Assembly: GCF_003628505.1 (NCBI RefSeq)
Contig: NZ_RBZP01000002.1
Location: 372,001 to 436,000, forward strand
Reading direction: 5' to 3'
Source: Oceanobacillus halophilus
Lineage (GTDB): Bacteria; Bacillota; Bacilli; Bacillales; Amphibacillaceae
Length of the DNA stretch: 64,000 bases
A program made the translations under genes and the position numbers. Below are positions 7,955 to 17,610 of the stretch, one piece after another. Below the pieces are notes generated by a model. That model was given only the letters and a program-made list of their open reading frames with translations, had not been told where the DNA came from and ran no database searches. Every line of letters begins with the position of its first letter. Positions within the stretch are counted from its first letter, which is position 1.

Positions 7955-9307
7955 TTACTTACTAGTAACTTGTTTTAGATGCTTTTCTATAAACTTTGTT
8001 GTGGTATTACCATCAATAAACTCATTATGATTTAATACCTCTAATAAAAGAGGAATATTAGTCTTAATCCCCTCGACTGTATATTTCGATAGCGCTTCTT
8101 TTAATTTATAAATGGTATTCTGCCGACTCCCCGAATGTACTATTAACTTAGCAATCATTGGATCATAAAAAGGAGAAACTATTGACCCTTCCTGTACTGC
8201 TAACTCATTACGGATACCTTTACCTTGTGGAACACTCAATCTATTAATTTTTCCTGGTGATGGATAAAATGTGTTAGGATCTTCAGCGTATATTCTTACT
8301 TCTATTGCGTGTCCATTTAATTTAATATCTTCTTGTTTAAAAGAAAGCTTTTTTCCATATGCAATATTTATTTGTTGTTCCACTAGATCAATCCCTGTTA
8401 TTTCTTCCGTCACAGGATGTTCTACTTGAAGTCTAGTATTCATTTCCAAGAAATAAAATTTTTTATTTTTATCTACTATGAATTCGACCGTACCAGCATT
8501 ATGATAACCAATTGCTTTTGCAGCTTTCACTGCGACTTCTCCCATTTTTTCACGAGTGATATCATCCAAAAAATTTGATGGTGCTTCTTCCAACACTTTT
8601 TGATGGCGTCTTTGAATGGAACATTCGCGATCCCATAGGTAGACAGTATTATTATATTTATCTCCTAAAATTTGTATTTCAATATGTCTTGGATCATCAA
8701 TAAATTTCTCAATAAACATGGATCCGTCTCCAAAGAAGTTTTCCGCTCTCTTTTTATTACCCTCAAATGCTTCTAGTAATTGTTCTTCTGTACTAACAAG
8801 TTCCATTCCTATCCCGCCACCACCAGCAGATGCTTTTAACATCAACGGATAACCAATTAATTTAGCAGCTTCTTTCGCTTCATCTGCATTTTTTACAGGG
8901 TAAGATGTTCCAGGAATAATTGGGACCCCTGCCTTTTCCATTAATATTCTCGATCTTATCTTACTTCCCATTTCCCCTATAATATCAGGGGTTGGACCAA
9001 TGAATACAATTTTATTTTCTTGACATTTCCGTGCAAATAATTCGTTTTCTGATAAAAGTCCATATCCAGGATGAATTGCTTCGACTTTTGATTTCATTGC
9101 AATCTCTATAACTCTTTCAATATTAATATAACTTTCATTAACTCTTGGCCCTCCTACTAAATATGCCTCATCTGCCTGTTCTACATGAGGGCTATCTTTA
9201 TCTGCTTCTGAATAAATTGCTACCGTTTTAATCCCTAGTTTCCTGCATGTCTTAATTACACGTACAGCAATTTCTCCCCGATTAGCTATTAATATTTTTT
9301 TAAACAT
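7955..9307 (-). CDS. Biotin carboxylase subunit of an acyl-CoA carboxylase (AccC-like)
   Basis: The 450-residue protein is a stand-alone biotin carboxylase. It has the N-terminal start ILIANRGEIAVRVIKTC, the ATP-grasp glycine loop KASAGGGGIGME, RRHQKVLEEAPS, and the active-site segment EMNTRLQVEHPVTEEITG. It stops at about residue 450, so no biotin carrier domain is fused. It should carboxylate the biotin of a separate carrier, and the 70-residue carrier at 20745-20957 is the obvious partner. Carboxyltransferase candidates are the next gene upstream (9351-10886) and the one at 14254. Since the cluster is catabolic, this is probably not the fatty-acid-synthesis AccC but an acyl-CoA-specific paralogue. 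Confidence 0.9.
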   Translation of the reverse strand: MFKKILIANRGEIAVRVIKTCRKLGIKTVAIYSEADKDSPHVEQADEAYLVGGPRVNESYINIERVIEIAMKSKVEAIHPGYGLLSENELFARKCQENKIVFIGPTPDIIGEMGSKIRSRILMEKAGVPIIPGTSYPVKNADEAKEAAKLIGYPLMLKASAGGGGIGMELVSTEEQLLEAFEGNKKRAENFFGDGSMFIEKFIDDPRHIEIQILGDKYNNTVYLWDRECSIQRRHQKVLEEAPSNFLDDITREKMGEVAVKAAKAIGYHNAGTVEFIVDKNKKFYFLEMNTRLQVEHPVTEEITGIDLVEQQINIAYGKKLSFKQEDIKLNGHAIEVRIYAEDPNTFYPSPGKINRLSVPQGKGIRNELAVQEGSIVSPFYDPMIAKLIVHSGSRQNTIYKLKEALSKYTVEGIKTNIPLLLEVLNHNEFIDGNTTTKFIEKHLKQVTSK

Positions 9308-9350
9308 TCAATTACCCCCTTTTATCAAATACGTAATTACTAAACCTCTA

Positions 9351-10886
9351 TTAAAATCCTGTTGGCCAATTTGCTAATAGTCTATGACTAATTGACCCAT
9401 TATCATTACATGCAAAATCCAAAGATTGTACTAAAATTTTCCTTGTGTCTCTTGGATCGATGACATCGTCAATTAAATGTTTCTCCGCAGCTTTATACGG
9501 ACCACTATCAAATTCCCATCTTTGTAACAATTCACTTCTTTCAGCCTCTGGATCACTAGAGTTTTTTAATTTGTTTCCATAGACTACATTAATACCTACT
9601 TCAGGTCCCGTAAAATTAATTTCAGCAGTTGGCCAAGCAAAAACAAAATCACCTAAAGAGGGGCCACCCATATTTCCGTATGCTGCACCGATACTTTTTC
9701 TTAATACAATTGAAATTTTTGGAACAGTGGCCTTAGCGATTGCTTGATTCCAGACCATTATTTTTGTAGGCATTTTCTTTTTTTCAGCAGCACTCGCAAT
9801 ATGGAATCCAGGTATATCATGAAGAAATATCATTGGAATATTCCAGGAATCACACAGACAAATAAATTCGGTAGCCTTATCACACTCATTTGGACCAGCT
9901 GCACCTGCATTTCTCATAGGTTGATTTGCCATAATTCCAACCACTCTTCCATTAATTCGCCCAAAACAAGTTAATAATGCTCTCCCAAATAGTGGCTTTA
10001 TTTCATAAAAGTCACCATCATCTACAATTAATTTAATTACTTTCTTCATGTCATATGCTCTTTTTCTATTTGTTGATACAATGTCTTCTATACCTTCTAG
10101 AATACGGTTAGGATTATCTTGAGTTGATTTGTGTGGCGGTTCTTCTTTTGGATTTGAAGGAAAATATTCAAATACTTTTCTCATCTCATTAATAGCTGTC
10201 TCATCACTGTCAGCAAAAAGGTCAACTTGTCCTGTTTGCTCCGCATGAATTTTCCAGCCGCCTAACTCTTCTGGGTCTATTTTCTCTCCTGTAGCTATTT
10301 CTAACATTCTCGGTCCAGCTACTGCCATACAAGTACCTTTTGTTTGAACTACTATATCTGAGGAAGCAGCCATCCATGTAGACCAACCGTAGCTATCTCC
10401 TAGAATACTAGTAAAAAAAGGTACACGTCGGTTATGTTTTGTTAAATAAGCTGGCATAATCTTCTCACTAATGCCATCAGAACCCATCCCATCTGGAATC
10501 CTTAATCCGCCTCCCTCTCCCAAATGAAATATTGGCAATGAGTGTTTTAAAGCAAATTCATGTATTTTTTTAGATTTTCTCCAACTGACACTTCCTTCGG
10601 TTCCTGCAAAAACTGTTTTGTCCATGGCTAGAACAACAACTGAACGACCATTTATTTTCCCAAGTCCTCCAATTATCCCATCACCGTAATTTCTATCATC
10701 ATACCCTGATTCTTCCGTATGATTTAGCTTTCCCAATTCTAGAAAGCTATTTTTATCAAGTAAGTGATCAATTCGTTCACGTGCAGTCAATCTATTTAAT
10801 TTATGTTGTTTTTCAATCTTAGCAGTGCCACCTATATTTTCAGCTATTTTTTTTCTATGTTGTAAATCGTTAATTAAATCTTGCAT
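9351..10886 (-). CDS. Acyl-CoA carboxylase carboxyltransferase (beta) subunit, copy 1
   Basis: This 511-residue protein carries both crotonase-like halves of the acyl-CoA carboxyltransferase family (PF01039-type). The N-half has LTARERIDHLLD and LAMDKTVFAGTEGS. The C-half has MRNAGAAGPNECDKATEF, IFLHDIPGFHIAS and RKSIGAAYGNMGGP. Length and layout match propionyl-, methylcrotonyl- or geranyl-CoA carboxylase beta chains, which move CO2 from carboxybiotin to the alpha or gamma carbon of an acyl-CoA. It lies just before the biotin carboxylase in transcription order (43-base gap). A second, clearly different paralogue is at 14254. Which acyl-CoA is used cannot be read from sequence alone. Confidence 0.9.
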   Translation of the reverse strand: MQDLINDLQHRKKIAENIGGTAKIEKQHKLNRLTARERIDHLLDKNSFLELGKLNHTEESGYDDRNYGDGIIGGLGKINGRSVVVLAMDKTVFAGTEGSVSWRKSKKIHEFALKHSLPIFHLGEGGGLRIPDGMGSDGISEKIMPAYLTKHNRRVPFFTSILGDSYGWSTWMAASSDIVVQTKGTCMAVAGPRMLEIATGEKIDPEELGGWKIHAEQTGQVDLFADSDETAINEMRKVFEYFPSNPKEEPPHKSTQDNPNRILEGIEDIVSTNRKRAYDMKKVIKLIVDDGDFYEIKPLFGRALLTCFGRINGRVVGIMANQPMRNAGAAGPNECDKATEFICLCDSWNIPMIFLHDIPGFHIASAAEKKKMPTKIMVWNQAIAKATVPKISIVLRKSIGAAYGNMGGPSLGDFVFAWPTAEINFTGPEVGINVVYGNKLKNSSDPEAERSELLQRWEFDSGPYKAAEKHLIDDVIDPRDTRKILVQSLDFACNDNGSISHRLLANWPTGF

Positions 10887-10933
10887 CCTTTCACGCCCTT
10901 TATCCTATTCTGATCTTTTAATTCATTGTAAAC

Positions 10934-12079
10934 TTATGATTTAGGATTATTACTTAAAACCATTGTTACCTCACTAGATAGAACTCCTCCATTACCATGA
11001 GCAAGTGCTATATTACAATTTTCAACTTGTCTTTCTCCACATTCCTCTCTTAGCTGTCTAGCTGCTTCTACTATGGTAAAAAGACCGTACATCCCAGGAT
11101 GACAATAAGATAATCCGCCTCCATTTGTGTTTACTGGAAGATTCCCACCTGGAGCTATATTGCCATTAGAGATAAAGTGTCCACCTTCTCCTTTTTCACA
11201 GAATCCTAAGTCTTCTAAAAACAAAATAACGTTAATTGAAAATGCATCATATAGTTCAGCTACATCAATATCCTTTGGTTCCACACCAGCCATTTCAAAA
11301 GCTGATTTGCCTGAATACGCAGCTGCTGTAGTAACTAAATCAAGCATGTTTGAAATACTTCTATGTGTTGTTGATTCTCCGTATCCCCATATATATACAG
11401 GCTTTTTATTTAAACTTTTTGCTCTTTCTTTTGTAGTTAGAATAATTGCTGCTCCACCATCTGTAACTAAGCAACAATCTAATTTAGTTAAAGGAGTTGA
11501 AATTAAGGTGGAGTTACTTACTTCCTCATGTGTTATAAGTTCCCTCTTAAATGCTTTTTTGTTCATAGACGCCCATTTTCTAGTTGAAACAGCGACTTCA
11601 GATAATTGTTCTCTAGTTGTACCAAATTCATGCATATGTCTCTGTGCAGTAAGTGCATATGCAGTTATTGGGTCATGATATCCAAATGGTACTTCAAAAG
11701 GGGTAGGCTCCGTGATATTTTTTAAGCCACCACCGTCTGTTCTCTGTGTACTACCATATGCGATTAAAGCTACTTCACATAGGCCATTTGAAATTGCTTG
11801 AGCAGCATGTGCAACTAGTGAAACAAAGGAAGCACCACCTATGCTTGTAGCATCCATATATTTAGGTGTAATACCTAGATATTCCGCAAGCGTTACTGTA
11901 GGCATAGAATAATGCGCAGAACTAGAAAATAAACCATCAACTTCTTTTATATTTATTCCTGCCTCTTCAGCAGCTCTTACGGAGGCTTGTGCCATTAAAT
12001 CAGCAGAGTTCATATTTTGTACTACTCCTAAATCAGATTCCGCCACTCCAGCAATTGCTATATTATCAAATATAGACAT
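10934..12079 (-). CDS. Thiolase-fold protein (SCP-x/Ltp type) lacking the usual nucleophilic Cys
   Basis: This 381-residue thiolase-superfamily protein has the two-halves layout, with GNLPVNTNGGGLSYCHPGMYG and AHGNGGVLSS in the C-terminal half. At the place where thiolases have the Cys-Ala-Ser-Gly nucleophile, the sequence is TSIGGASF (78-85). The Cys-aligned position is Gly81 by eye, so Claisen thiolysis through an acyl-enzyme looks unlikely. The gene is next to a DUF35 protein (1-base gap). In steroid side-chain catabolism such pairs (Ltp2 with DUF35) are retro-aldolases that cleave 3-hydroxyacyl-CoA with a tertiary hydroxyl. Retro-aldol cleavage is therefore my preferred inference; a thiolase-like role with another nucleophile is the alternative. 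Confidence 0.75.
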   Translation of the reverse strand: MSIFDNIAIAGVAESDLGVVQNMNSADLMAQASVRAAEEAGINIKEVDGLFSSSAHYSMPTVTLAEYLGITPKYMDATSIGGASFVSLVAHAAQAISNGLCEVALIAYGSTQRTDGGGLKNITEPTPFEVPFGYHDPITAYALTAQRHMHEFGTTREQLSEVAVSTRKWASMNKKAFKRELITHEEVSNSTLISTPLTKLDCCLVTDGGAAIILTTKERAKSLNKKPVYIWGYGESTTHRSISNMLDLVTTAAAYSGKSAFEMAGVEPKDIDVAELYDAFSINVILFLEDLGFCEKGEGGHFISNGNIAPGGNLPVNTNGGGLSYCHPGMYGLFTIVEAARQLREECGERQVENCNIALAHGNGGVLSSEVTMVLSNNPKS

Positions 12080-12080
12080 T

Positions 12081-12530
12081 TTAATTCCCCTCCTTTACAA
12101 GTTTAAAAATTGGTAAAGTAATATCTTCTGTAACATCTCTGTATTCAATTTCCACACTTGCACCAATTTCAATATCGTTTAATTCACAATCAACAATATT
12201 GGTCATCATGTTACCACGAACTCCATCTAATCGGACTAAAGCAACAACGTAAGGAACTTCATCTTTGAATCCATCGACTATTGATTTATGTGCAATGGTA
12301 TAGCTATAGATTTCCCCTAATCCATTATGTTCTTTAAATGCTATCCTCGTTCCACCGCAAATCGGACAAGCAACTCTTGGATAAAAAAACATTCGTTGAC
12401 AATCATTGCAATGTTGAATCGTTAATTTTCCTTTTTTTAAATTTTTCCAATATGTTTCACCTATTCCTTTTATATCAGGCAACGGCTTATGATATTTCAC
12501 TTTATACTCCACCCTTCTAATCACTTCCAT
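12081..12530 (-). CDS. DUF35 zinc-ribbon/OB-fold protein, partner of the thiolase-fold gene
   Basis: This 149-residue protein has a rubredoxin-like zinc ribbon with Cys41-x2-Cys44 and Cys55-x2-Cys58, followed by an OB-fold (GLGEIYSYTIAH, VPYVVALVRLDG). DUF35 proteins act as non-catalytic or acyl-CoA-binding partners of thiolase-fold enzymes and are usually encoded next to them, as here. The ATG at 12530 overlaps the end of the ligase gene by 14 bases and may be translationally coupled. A GTG at 12500 has a better-placed GGTGGAG and is a real alternative start. Confidence 0.85.
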   Translation of the reverse strand: MEVIRRVEYKVKYHKPLPDIKGIGETYWKNLKKGKLTIQHCNDCQRMFFYPRVACPICGGTRIAFKEHNGLGEIYSYTIAHKSIVDGFKDEVPYVVALVRLDGVRGNMMTNIVDCELNDIEIGASVEIEYRDVTEDITLPIFKLVKEGN

Positions 12531-14229
12531 TTAACACTTTAATCAGATGTTCTTTTAATTTAAATTTCTGTATTTTGTTTGTTAATGTTTTAGGAATCTC
12601 ATCAACAAATTTAATATATTTCGGCCACATATACCTTGGTAAATTAACCTCGACCCAGTCTCGGATTTCTTTCTCTTCAATCTCTGACCCTTCTTTTAAT
12701 ACAATATAAGCTGCAATTTCATCTCCATATTCTTCCGTAATCGGAAATACTACACTTACTTCAATAGAAGGATGCTCATAGAGTTCATCTTCAACTTGGT
12801 AGGATGATACCTTTTCTCCCCTTACCTTTAGAATACTTCCTTTTCTATCAACGAAGTGGAAAATACCATCTTCATCTTTATATGCAAAGTCTCCAGTATG
12901 AAACCATAGATTTTTAAAGGCCTCTAACGTTTCCTCATTTTTCTTATAGTACTCAGAAAGTATTAAACTAGGGACTTTAGGTCTGACAGATAATTCTCCA
13001 ATTTCATTAGGCAAGCACTGTTCATCGTTTTCATTTAAAACAGTTGCTTCTAGAAAGAAAGAAGATTTACCCATATAACCTTTCTTTATTTCTGAATTTC
13101 CCTTAACAACTTCTAGATTAAGATTTCTAGCAATCTCTAGGATATCTTCTTTTGGATACCCTCTATACATTTCTTTAGGTGTACCATATTCTTCTCCTAA
13201 TTCGTCAATCAATCCACATATTCCAAATCCAGATTCCGTTTGGCCAAATCCTGCCAATATAAAATCAAAACCGAATCTTTTAGCTAGTTTTGTATGATAA
13301 TCTGGTAATGGTTGTATATGAACTTTATTCAGGGTATTATTCCTATCTTCAGGTGTTTCTTCAGCATTCATTAGCCAAGTGGTCATCACACCTACTAATA
13401 CTGCACTTGTTGCTTGACTAACTCGTATTCTTTCCCAAAAATTCGAAGAACTAAATTTATCCCATAGCGCTACACCACAACCAGCAAAAACGGCTCTGGT
13501 TATATTAAAAAAAGCACCTCCAACATGGTATAACGGTAAATCATTATATATAATATCTTCATGGTTAAGAATCTTACCAAAGAAGAATGAATAAGCATAA
13601 ATCCATCGATGTGATTGAACTACTCCTTTAGGTAGACCAGTCGTTCCAGATGTGTAAATAATACTAGCTTCATCAAAATAATATAGGTCAACATCTAGAT
13701 TAGTCATATCACCATTTAATAGGCTGTTAAAGGAAATTTCTTTACTTTGCATTATTTTCTGTTTAGAGTTCGATACCTTTTCATCAGATTGATAAACGAT
13801 ATTAATAATATCTTTATTATTAATTGAGTTACTAATCTTTTTATACTCATTTCCAAGTTCGTCTTCCATTATTAGCATTAGTGGATCGGTATCATTAATT
13901 AAATAAGATAAAGACTTCCCTTTATAATTAAAATTGATAGGTGCAAATACTCCACCAGCTTTCCATACACTAAACATCACTAACGTGCTAAGAAAGGAGT
14001 TTTTCATAAATACAGAAACTCTATCTCCTTTTTTCAAACCCAAGGAAACTAAATTATGGGCAATACAATTCGTCATTTCATTGAATTCTTTGTAAGTGTA
14101 CCTATTATTGTCCTCACCATAATATAGAAACATTTTATCTCCGTACTTAACAGCTTGTTCTTCTAATTTCCTAACAACTACATGTTCTTCGTTAACCAAC
14201 TGTTCTATTAAGTCTATTGTCTTTTCCAT
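12517..14229 (-). CDS. AMP-forming acyl-CoA synthetase
   Basis: This 570-residue ANL-superfamily ligase contains the P-loop-like IIYTSGTTGLPKGVVQSH, the adenine site FAGFGQTESGFG, the hinge region HTGDFAYKDEDGIFHFVDRKG and the C-terminal catalytic lysine motif PKTLTNKIQKFKL. It activates a carboxylic acid with ATP and CoA. The form resembles CaiC/long-chain or branched acyl-CoA ligases; the substrate is unknown. GGGGAGG precedes the ATG. It overlaps the DUF35 gene by 14 bases. A second ligase of equal length lies at 15874, so the cluster may take in two acids or two intermediates. Confidence 0.9.
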   Translation of the reverse strand: MEKTIDLIEQLVNEEHVVVRKLEEQAVKYGDKMFLYYGEDNNRYTYKEFNEMTNCIAHNLVSLGLKKGDRVSVFMKNSFLSTLVMFSVWKAGGVFAPINFNYKGKSLSYLINDTDPLMLIMEDELGNEYKKISNSINNKDIINIVYQSDEKVSNSKQKIMQSKEISFNSLLNGDMTNLDVDLYYFDEASIIYTSGTTGLPKGVVQSHRWIYAYSFFFGKILNHEDIIYNDLPLYHVGGAFFNITRAVFAGCGVALWDKFSSSNFWERIRVSQATSAVLVGVMTTWLMNAEETPEDRNNTLNKVHIQPLPDYHTKLAKRFGFDFILAGFGQTESGFGICGLIDELGEEYGTPKEMYRGYPKEDILEIARNLNLEVVKGNSEIKKGYMGKSSFFLEATVLNENDEQCLPNEIGELSVRPKVPSLILSEYYKKNEETLEAFKNLWFHTGDFAYKDEDGIFHFVDRKGSILKVRGEKVSSYQVEDELYEHPSIEVSVVFPITEEYGDEIAAYIVLKEGSEIEEKEIRDWVEVNLPRYMWPKYIKFVDEIPKTLTNKIQKFKLKEHLIKVLNGSD

Positions 14230-14253
14230 GTTAGTTCCTCCCCAATTTAATTA

Positions 14254-15807
14254 TTATGGACGATACTTATGCTTATTTCCAAGCTGTTGCGGAAGAAGAC
14301 TATAGGCATCTTTCACCCACTCACATAGAAGGGGTCTAGTTTCTCTTGGATCAATTATTTCTTCAATACCAAACTTCTCAGCAGTTCTATACGGTGATGT
14401 TACGTTTTGTAATTGTTTTAACAGTTTCTGTCTTAAAGCTTCTGGGTCATCACTTGATTCTAAATCTCTCTTATATGCAACTTCTAAGCCACCCTCGATT
14501 GGGAGCGATCCCCAAACTCCTGATGGCCATGCATACCTTTGATTTAAACCGTGTCCATTAGACATACCAGCCCCACCTACCCCAAAAACTCTTCTTAGAA
14601 TTATTTCCATCATTGGGACAGTAGCTTGATATACAGCGGATATGGCACTTACTCCTTTACGAATGGTCCCTTTTTTCTCTGCATTTAAGCCGACTTCTAG
14701 TCCTGGATTATCAACAAAGTTAACTATTGGCAGGTGAAAAGTTTGACATAAATCAACAAAACGCTCGATTTTCTCTGAACTTTCTGCCGTCATTGCCCCT
14801 GCATTTTTATAGACATCTGGTGCAATCACACCAACAGGATGCCCATCCAACCTAGCGAAAGCAGTAATCATGGAGCTTCCATAAAATTTTCCCATTTCAA
14901 ATATAGAATCTATATCAAAGATCATTTCTAAGATTAGACGACTCTTATACAATTTTCTTCTATCACGTGGGATTGCAGATATTAACTCTTCTTCCTTTCT
15001 ATATGGATCATCACTACTTTTAACTACTGGTGGTAATTCCCAAATATTTGTTGGCATATATGATAGAAATTTCCTGATATGATTAAATGCATCTTCTTCA
15101 CTTTTAGCTACATTGTCCACCGCACCGCTAGATTTATGAACCTGTACTCCACCCAATTCCTCTTTATCCAAGTCTTGTCCCATTCCATGCTTAACAATTA
15201 AAGGACCTGCAACAAATAATTGGGAAATATCCTCAACCATAACTGAAAAGTGTGATGTAGAAACTCGAGCTGCACCTAAACCTGCCACCGATCCTAGACA
15301 GGCAGATATTACAGGAACTGTTTGTAAGTTCTCTATTACATGGTCCCAAGCTGGATTAACTGGAACATAAGTATAGCCGTTATCAGCTAACAACTTTACG
15401 CTGCCGCCTCCACCTGTTCCATCTACTAAACGTATTATAGGTATTCTAAGTTCTTTAGCCATTAATTCAGAGTATTCTTGTTTTCTTGTAACTGCTCCAT
15501 CCATTGAACCACCACGAACTGTAAAATCATCAGCTCCAATTACTACCTTGCGATTATTTATACGTCCTGTTCCAGTAACGAAGTTTGCAGGTGTAAAATC
15601 AACCATTTCGCCGGACTCATCGTACTCCCCATTACCTGCAATAGCTCCTATCTCATGAAACGTCCCATTATCAAGTAATTGATCAATTCTTTCCCGGACA
15701 GTTAACTTCCCTTGTTTACGGTGGCGAGCTACTCTTTCCTCACCGCCCATTTTTTTTGCTAATTGTTCTCTTTTACGTAGCTCTTCAATTTCCTTTTCCC
15801 ATGACAT
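14254..15807 (-). CDS. Acyl-CoA carboxylase carboxyltransferase (beta) subunit, copy 2
   Basis: The roughly 517-residue protein belongs to the same carboxyltransferase family as 9351-10886 but is clearly divergent. It has LTVRERIDQLLD, DDFTVRGGSMDG, KNAGAMTAESSEKIERFVDL, NFVDNPGLEVGL and GVGGAGMSNGHG. The ATG at 15807 follows GGGGG by seven bases; a TTG at 15813 is less likely. No second biotin carboxylase or carrier gene is visible nearby, so both carboxyltransferases may share one BC and one carrier. It is flanked by two acyl-CoA ligases. It could act on a different chain length, or form a hetero-oligomer with copy 1. Confidence 0.9.
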   Translation of the reverse strand: MSWEKEIEELRKREQLAKKMGGEERVARHRKQGKLTVRERIDQLLDNGTFHEIGAIAGNGEYDESGEMVDFTPANFVTGTGRINNRKVVIGADDFTVRGGSMDGAVTRKQEYSELMAKELRIPIIRLVDGTGGGGSVKLLADNGYTYVPVNPAWDHVIENLQTVPVISACLGSVAGLGAARVSTSHFSVMVEDISQLFVAGPLIVKHGMGQDLDKEELGGVQVHKSSGAVDNVAKSEEDAFNHIRKFLSYMPTNIWELPPVVKSSDDPYRKEEELISAIPRDRRKLYKSRLILEMIFDIDSIFEMGKFYGSSMITAFARLDGHPVGVIAPDVYKNAGAMTAESSEKIERFVDLCQTFHLPIVNFVDNPGLEVGLNAEKKGTIRKGVSAISAVYQATVPMMEIILRRVFGVGGAGMSNGHGLNQRYAWPSGVWGSLPIEGGLEVAYKRDLESSDDPEALRQKLLKQLQNVTSPYRTAEKFGIEEIIDPRETRPLLCEWVKDAYSLLPQQLGNKHKYRP

Positions 15808-15819
15808 ACACAATCCCCC

Positions 15820-15840
15820 TTATTATTATTATTATTATTA
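15820..15840. repeat. Trinucleotide repeat (TTA)7 in the leader of the carboxyltransferase gene
   Basis: Seven exact TTA units (TAA on the sense strand) directly adjoin the GGGGG ribosome site of the 14254-15807 gene. The tract lies between two genes of one operon. A change in unit number would alter the leader length but not the spacing between the ribosome site and the start. Confidence 0.9.
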
Positions 15841-15873
15841 AAATTCAATCTATTTTCACTGTAATATTTTTAT

Positions 15874-17586
15874 TTACTGAATGTATTCCTTTAATATTTT
15901 TTCTAATTCCCTCTTAATAACTTTTCCTGTTGCTGTCATTGGTAATTGTTCAACAATTTTAACTATTGGCACTTTGTAAGTAGCCATATTTTCGGAGCAC
16001 CATTTGTGAATATCTTCTTCACTTACTGATTCTTTGTATTCCTTTTTAATTGTTACAAAAGCAACTGGTACCTCCCCTTTTTTATTATGAGGCATACCTA
16101 CGATTCCATTTGAAGAAATTGCTGGATGTCGAGCTAGTATAACTTCAACTTCTGGAGGAAATACACTCATACCATTTACCTTAAGCATTTCTTTATTTCT
16201 TCCCAGAAAATGGATAAACCCATCTTCATCAATCATACCCATGTCCCCAGTATGGAACCATCCATCTTTGTTACTTTCATTTGTTTCCTTTGGTTTATTC
16301 CAATATTCCTTAAATAAGGAAGGTGTACTTACTAGTAACTCACCTTCTTTTCCAAGTGGCAATAATTCACCTGTTTCAAAGTCTGTAACTTTAAATTTCG
16401 TTCCAGGGATTGGCAAACCTACAAAGACAGGTCGACTTAATAAATCCATGTTCTCTTTATGCATATAAGAAGTAAAAGTGTCATATGTGTGAGTTTCCGT
16501 CATTCCCCATGTAGCTTCAATCACAGTACAGCCAGTAAATTCCTTCCATTGTTTACGATAAGTGAGGTCAAGTTTCATTGATAGTGATGTTGCAGTTGTA
16601 ACCCTTAGAGATCTTAGATTGTACTTGTCTCTATCTTCAAACTCTAGTATTTCTACGATGTTATCTACTCCAACATTTAGTAATGTAACCTTATAATCAT
16701 TAATAGCTTTCATTACTGTTTCAGGATCCCATCTGCCTAAGATAACATGTGTAGCTCCAGATATTACTGGATTCAGGACACAAAGTACTTCTCCTGCAAT
16801 CCAGAAAGCTGGCCAATATTGCAAGGCAATATCTCTTTCATCAATGCAGAAGATATACGTGCATGCAGAAGCAGAAGTGTATAACATATCTCTTTGAGTG
16901 TGAACACACCCTTTAGGAAAGCCGGTGGTTCCACCTGTGTAATTAAGAGCAGCTATATCATCCAAAGATACATCAAAATTGGGATAGACTATGGATTGTT
17001 TCTCCAAAATAGTTAGTAAATCATCGGTTCCTTTACAATTTTTTCTAGTCTTTAAGTACATTGGATGCACTGGTAGGGTTGGGTTTTCAGGTAAAAAGTC
17101 CATTAGACTTGTTGTAACCACTTTTTGTAAATATGATTTTGATTGAATCTTTTCTACCAAATCATACAGCTGATCAGTTGCAATGATTAATTTAGCCTGG
17201 CTATCATTCAATTCATATAATAGTTCTTCTTCTTTAAACATAGGATTAACAGGTACATGTACAGCACCTAATTTTAATATGCCATAAAAAGCTATGAGAA
17301 ACTGTGGACAGTTAGACATAAATACCGCAACTCTATCACCCTTGTTTATTCCTTTTTCTGATAAGTAGGACGCAAATTTGCTACTATTATCATCAAGTTC
17401 TTTAAAGCTTATTTCTCTTCCATAGTAAATAATTGCGCTTTTATCTGGAGTTAATTCAGCTCGTTTTTTCAAATAGTCAGTTACCAAAATTTCTCCAAAT
17501 GGATAATTTGTAGATTTTGGAAGTTCCAATGGCATGTTTTTTTTCCAAAGTTTTGTTAAGTTTTCTATATATGTTTTGTTGTCCAT
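15874..17586 (-). CDS. AMP-forming acyl-CoA synthetase
   Basis: This second 570-residue ANL ligase contains LNYTGGTTGFPKGCVHTQ, IEATWGMTETHTY, GWFHTGDMGMIDEDGFIHFL and the lysine motif LPMTATGKVIKREL. The first-motif glycine pair (TGGTTG instead of SGTTG) is seen in some long-chain and branched acyl-CoA ligases. It directly follows the TRAP permease genes (24 bases), so import and CoA activation of the same acid are probably coupled. The ATG at 17586 has GGGAGTG upstream. Confidence 0.9.
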   Translation of the reverse strand: MDNKTYIENLTKLWKKNMPLELPKSTNYPFGEILVTDYLKKRAELTPDKSAIIYYGREISFKELDDNSSKFASYLSEKGINKGDRVAVFMSNCPQFLIAFYGILKLGAVHVPVNPMFKEEELLYELNDSQAKLIIATDQLYDLVEKIQSKSYLQKVVTTSLMDFLPENPTLPVHPMYLKTRKNCKGTDDLLTILEKQSIVYPNFDVSLDDIAALNYTGGTTGFPKGCVHTQRDMLYTSASACTYIFCIDERDIALQYWPAFWIAGEVLCVLNPVISGATHVILGRWDPETVMKAINDYKVTLLNVGVDNIVEILEFEDRDKYNLRSLRVTTATSLSMKLDLTYRKQWKEFTGCTVIEATWGMTETHTYDTFTSYMHKENMDLLSRPVFVGLPIPGTKFKVTDFETGELLPLGKEGELLVSTPSLFKEYWNKPKETNESNKDGWFHTGDMGMIDEDGFIHFLGRNKEMLKVNGMSVFPPEVEVILARHPAISSNGIVGMPHNKKGEVPVAFVTIKKEYKESVSEEDIHKWCSENMATYKVPIVKIVEQLPMTATGKVIKRELEKILKEYIQ

Positions 17587-17610
17587 TATTACACACTCCC
17601 ATATTTATAA

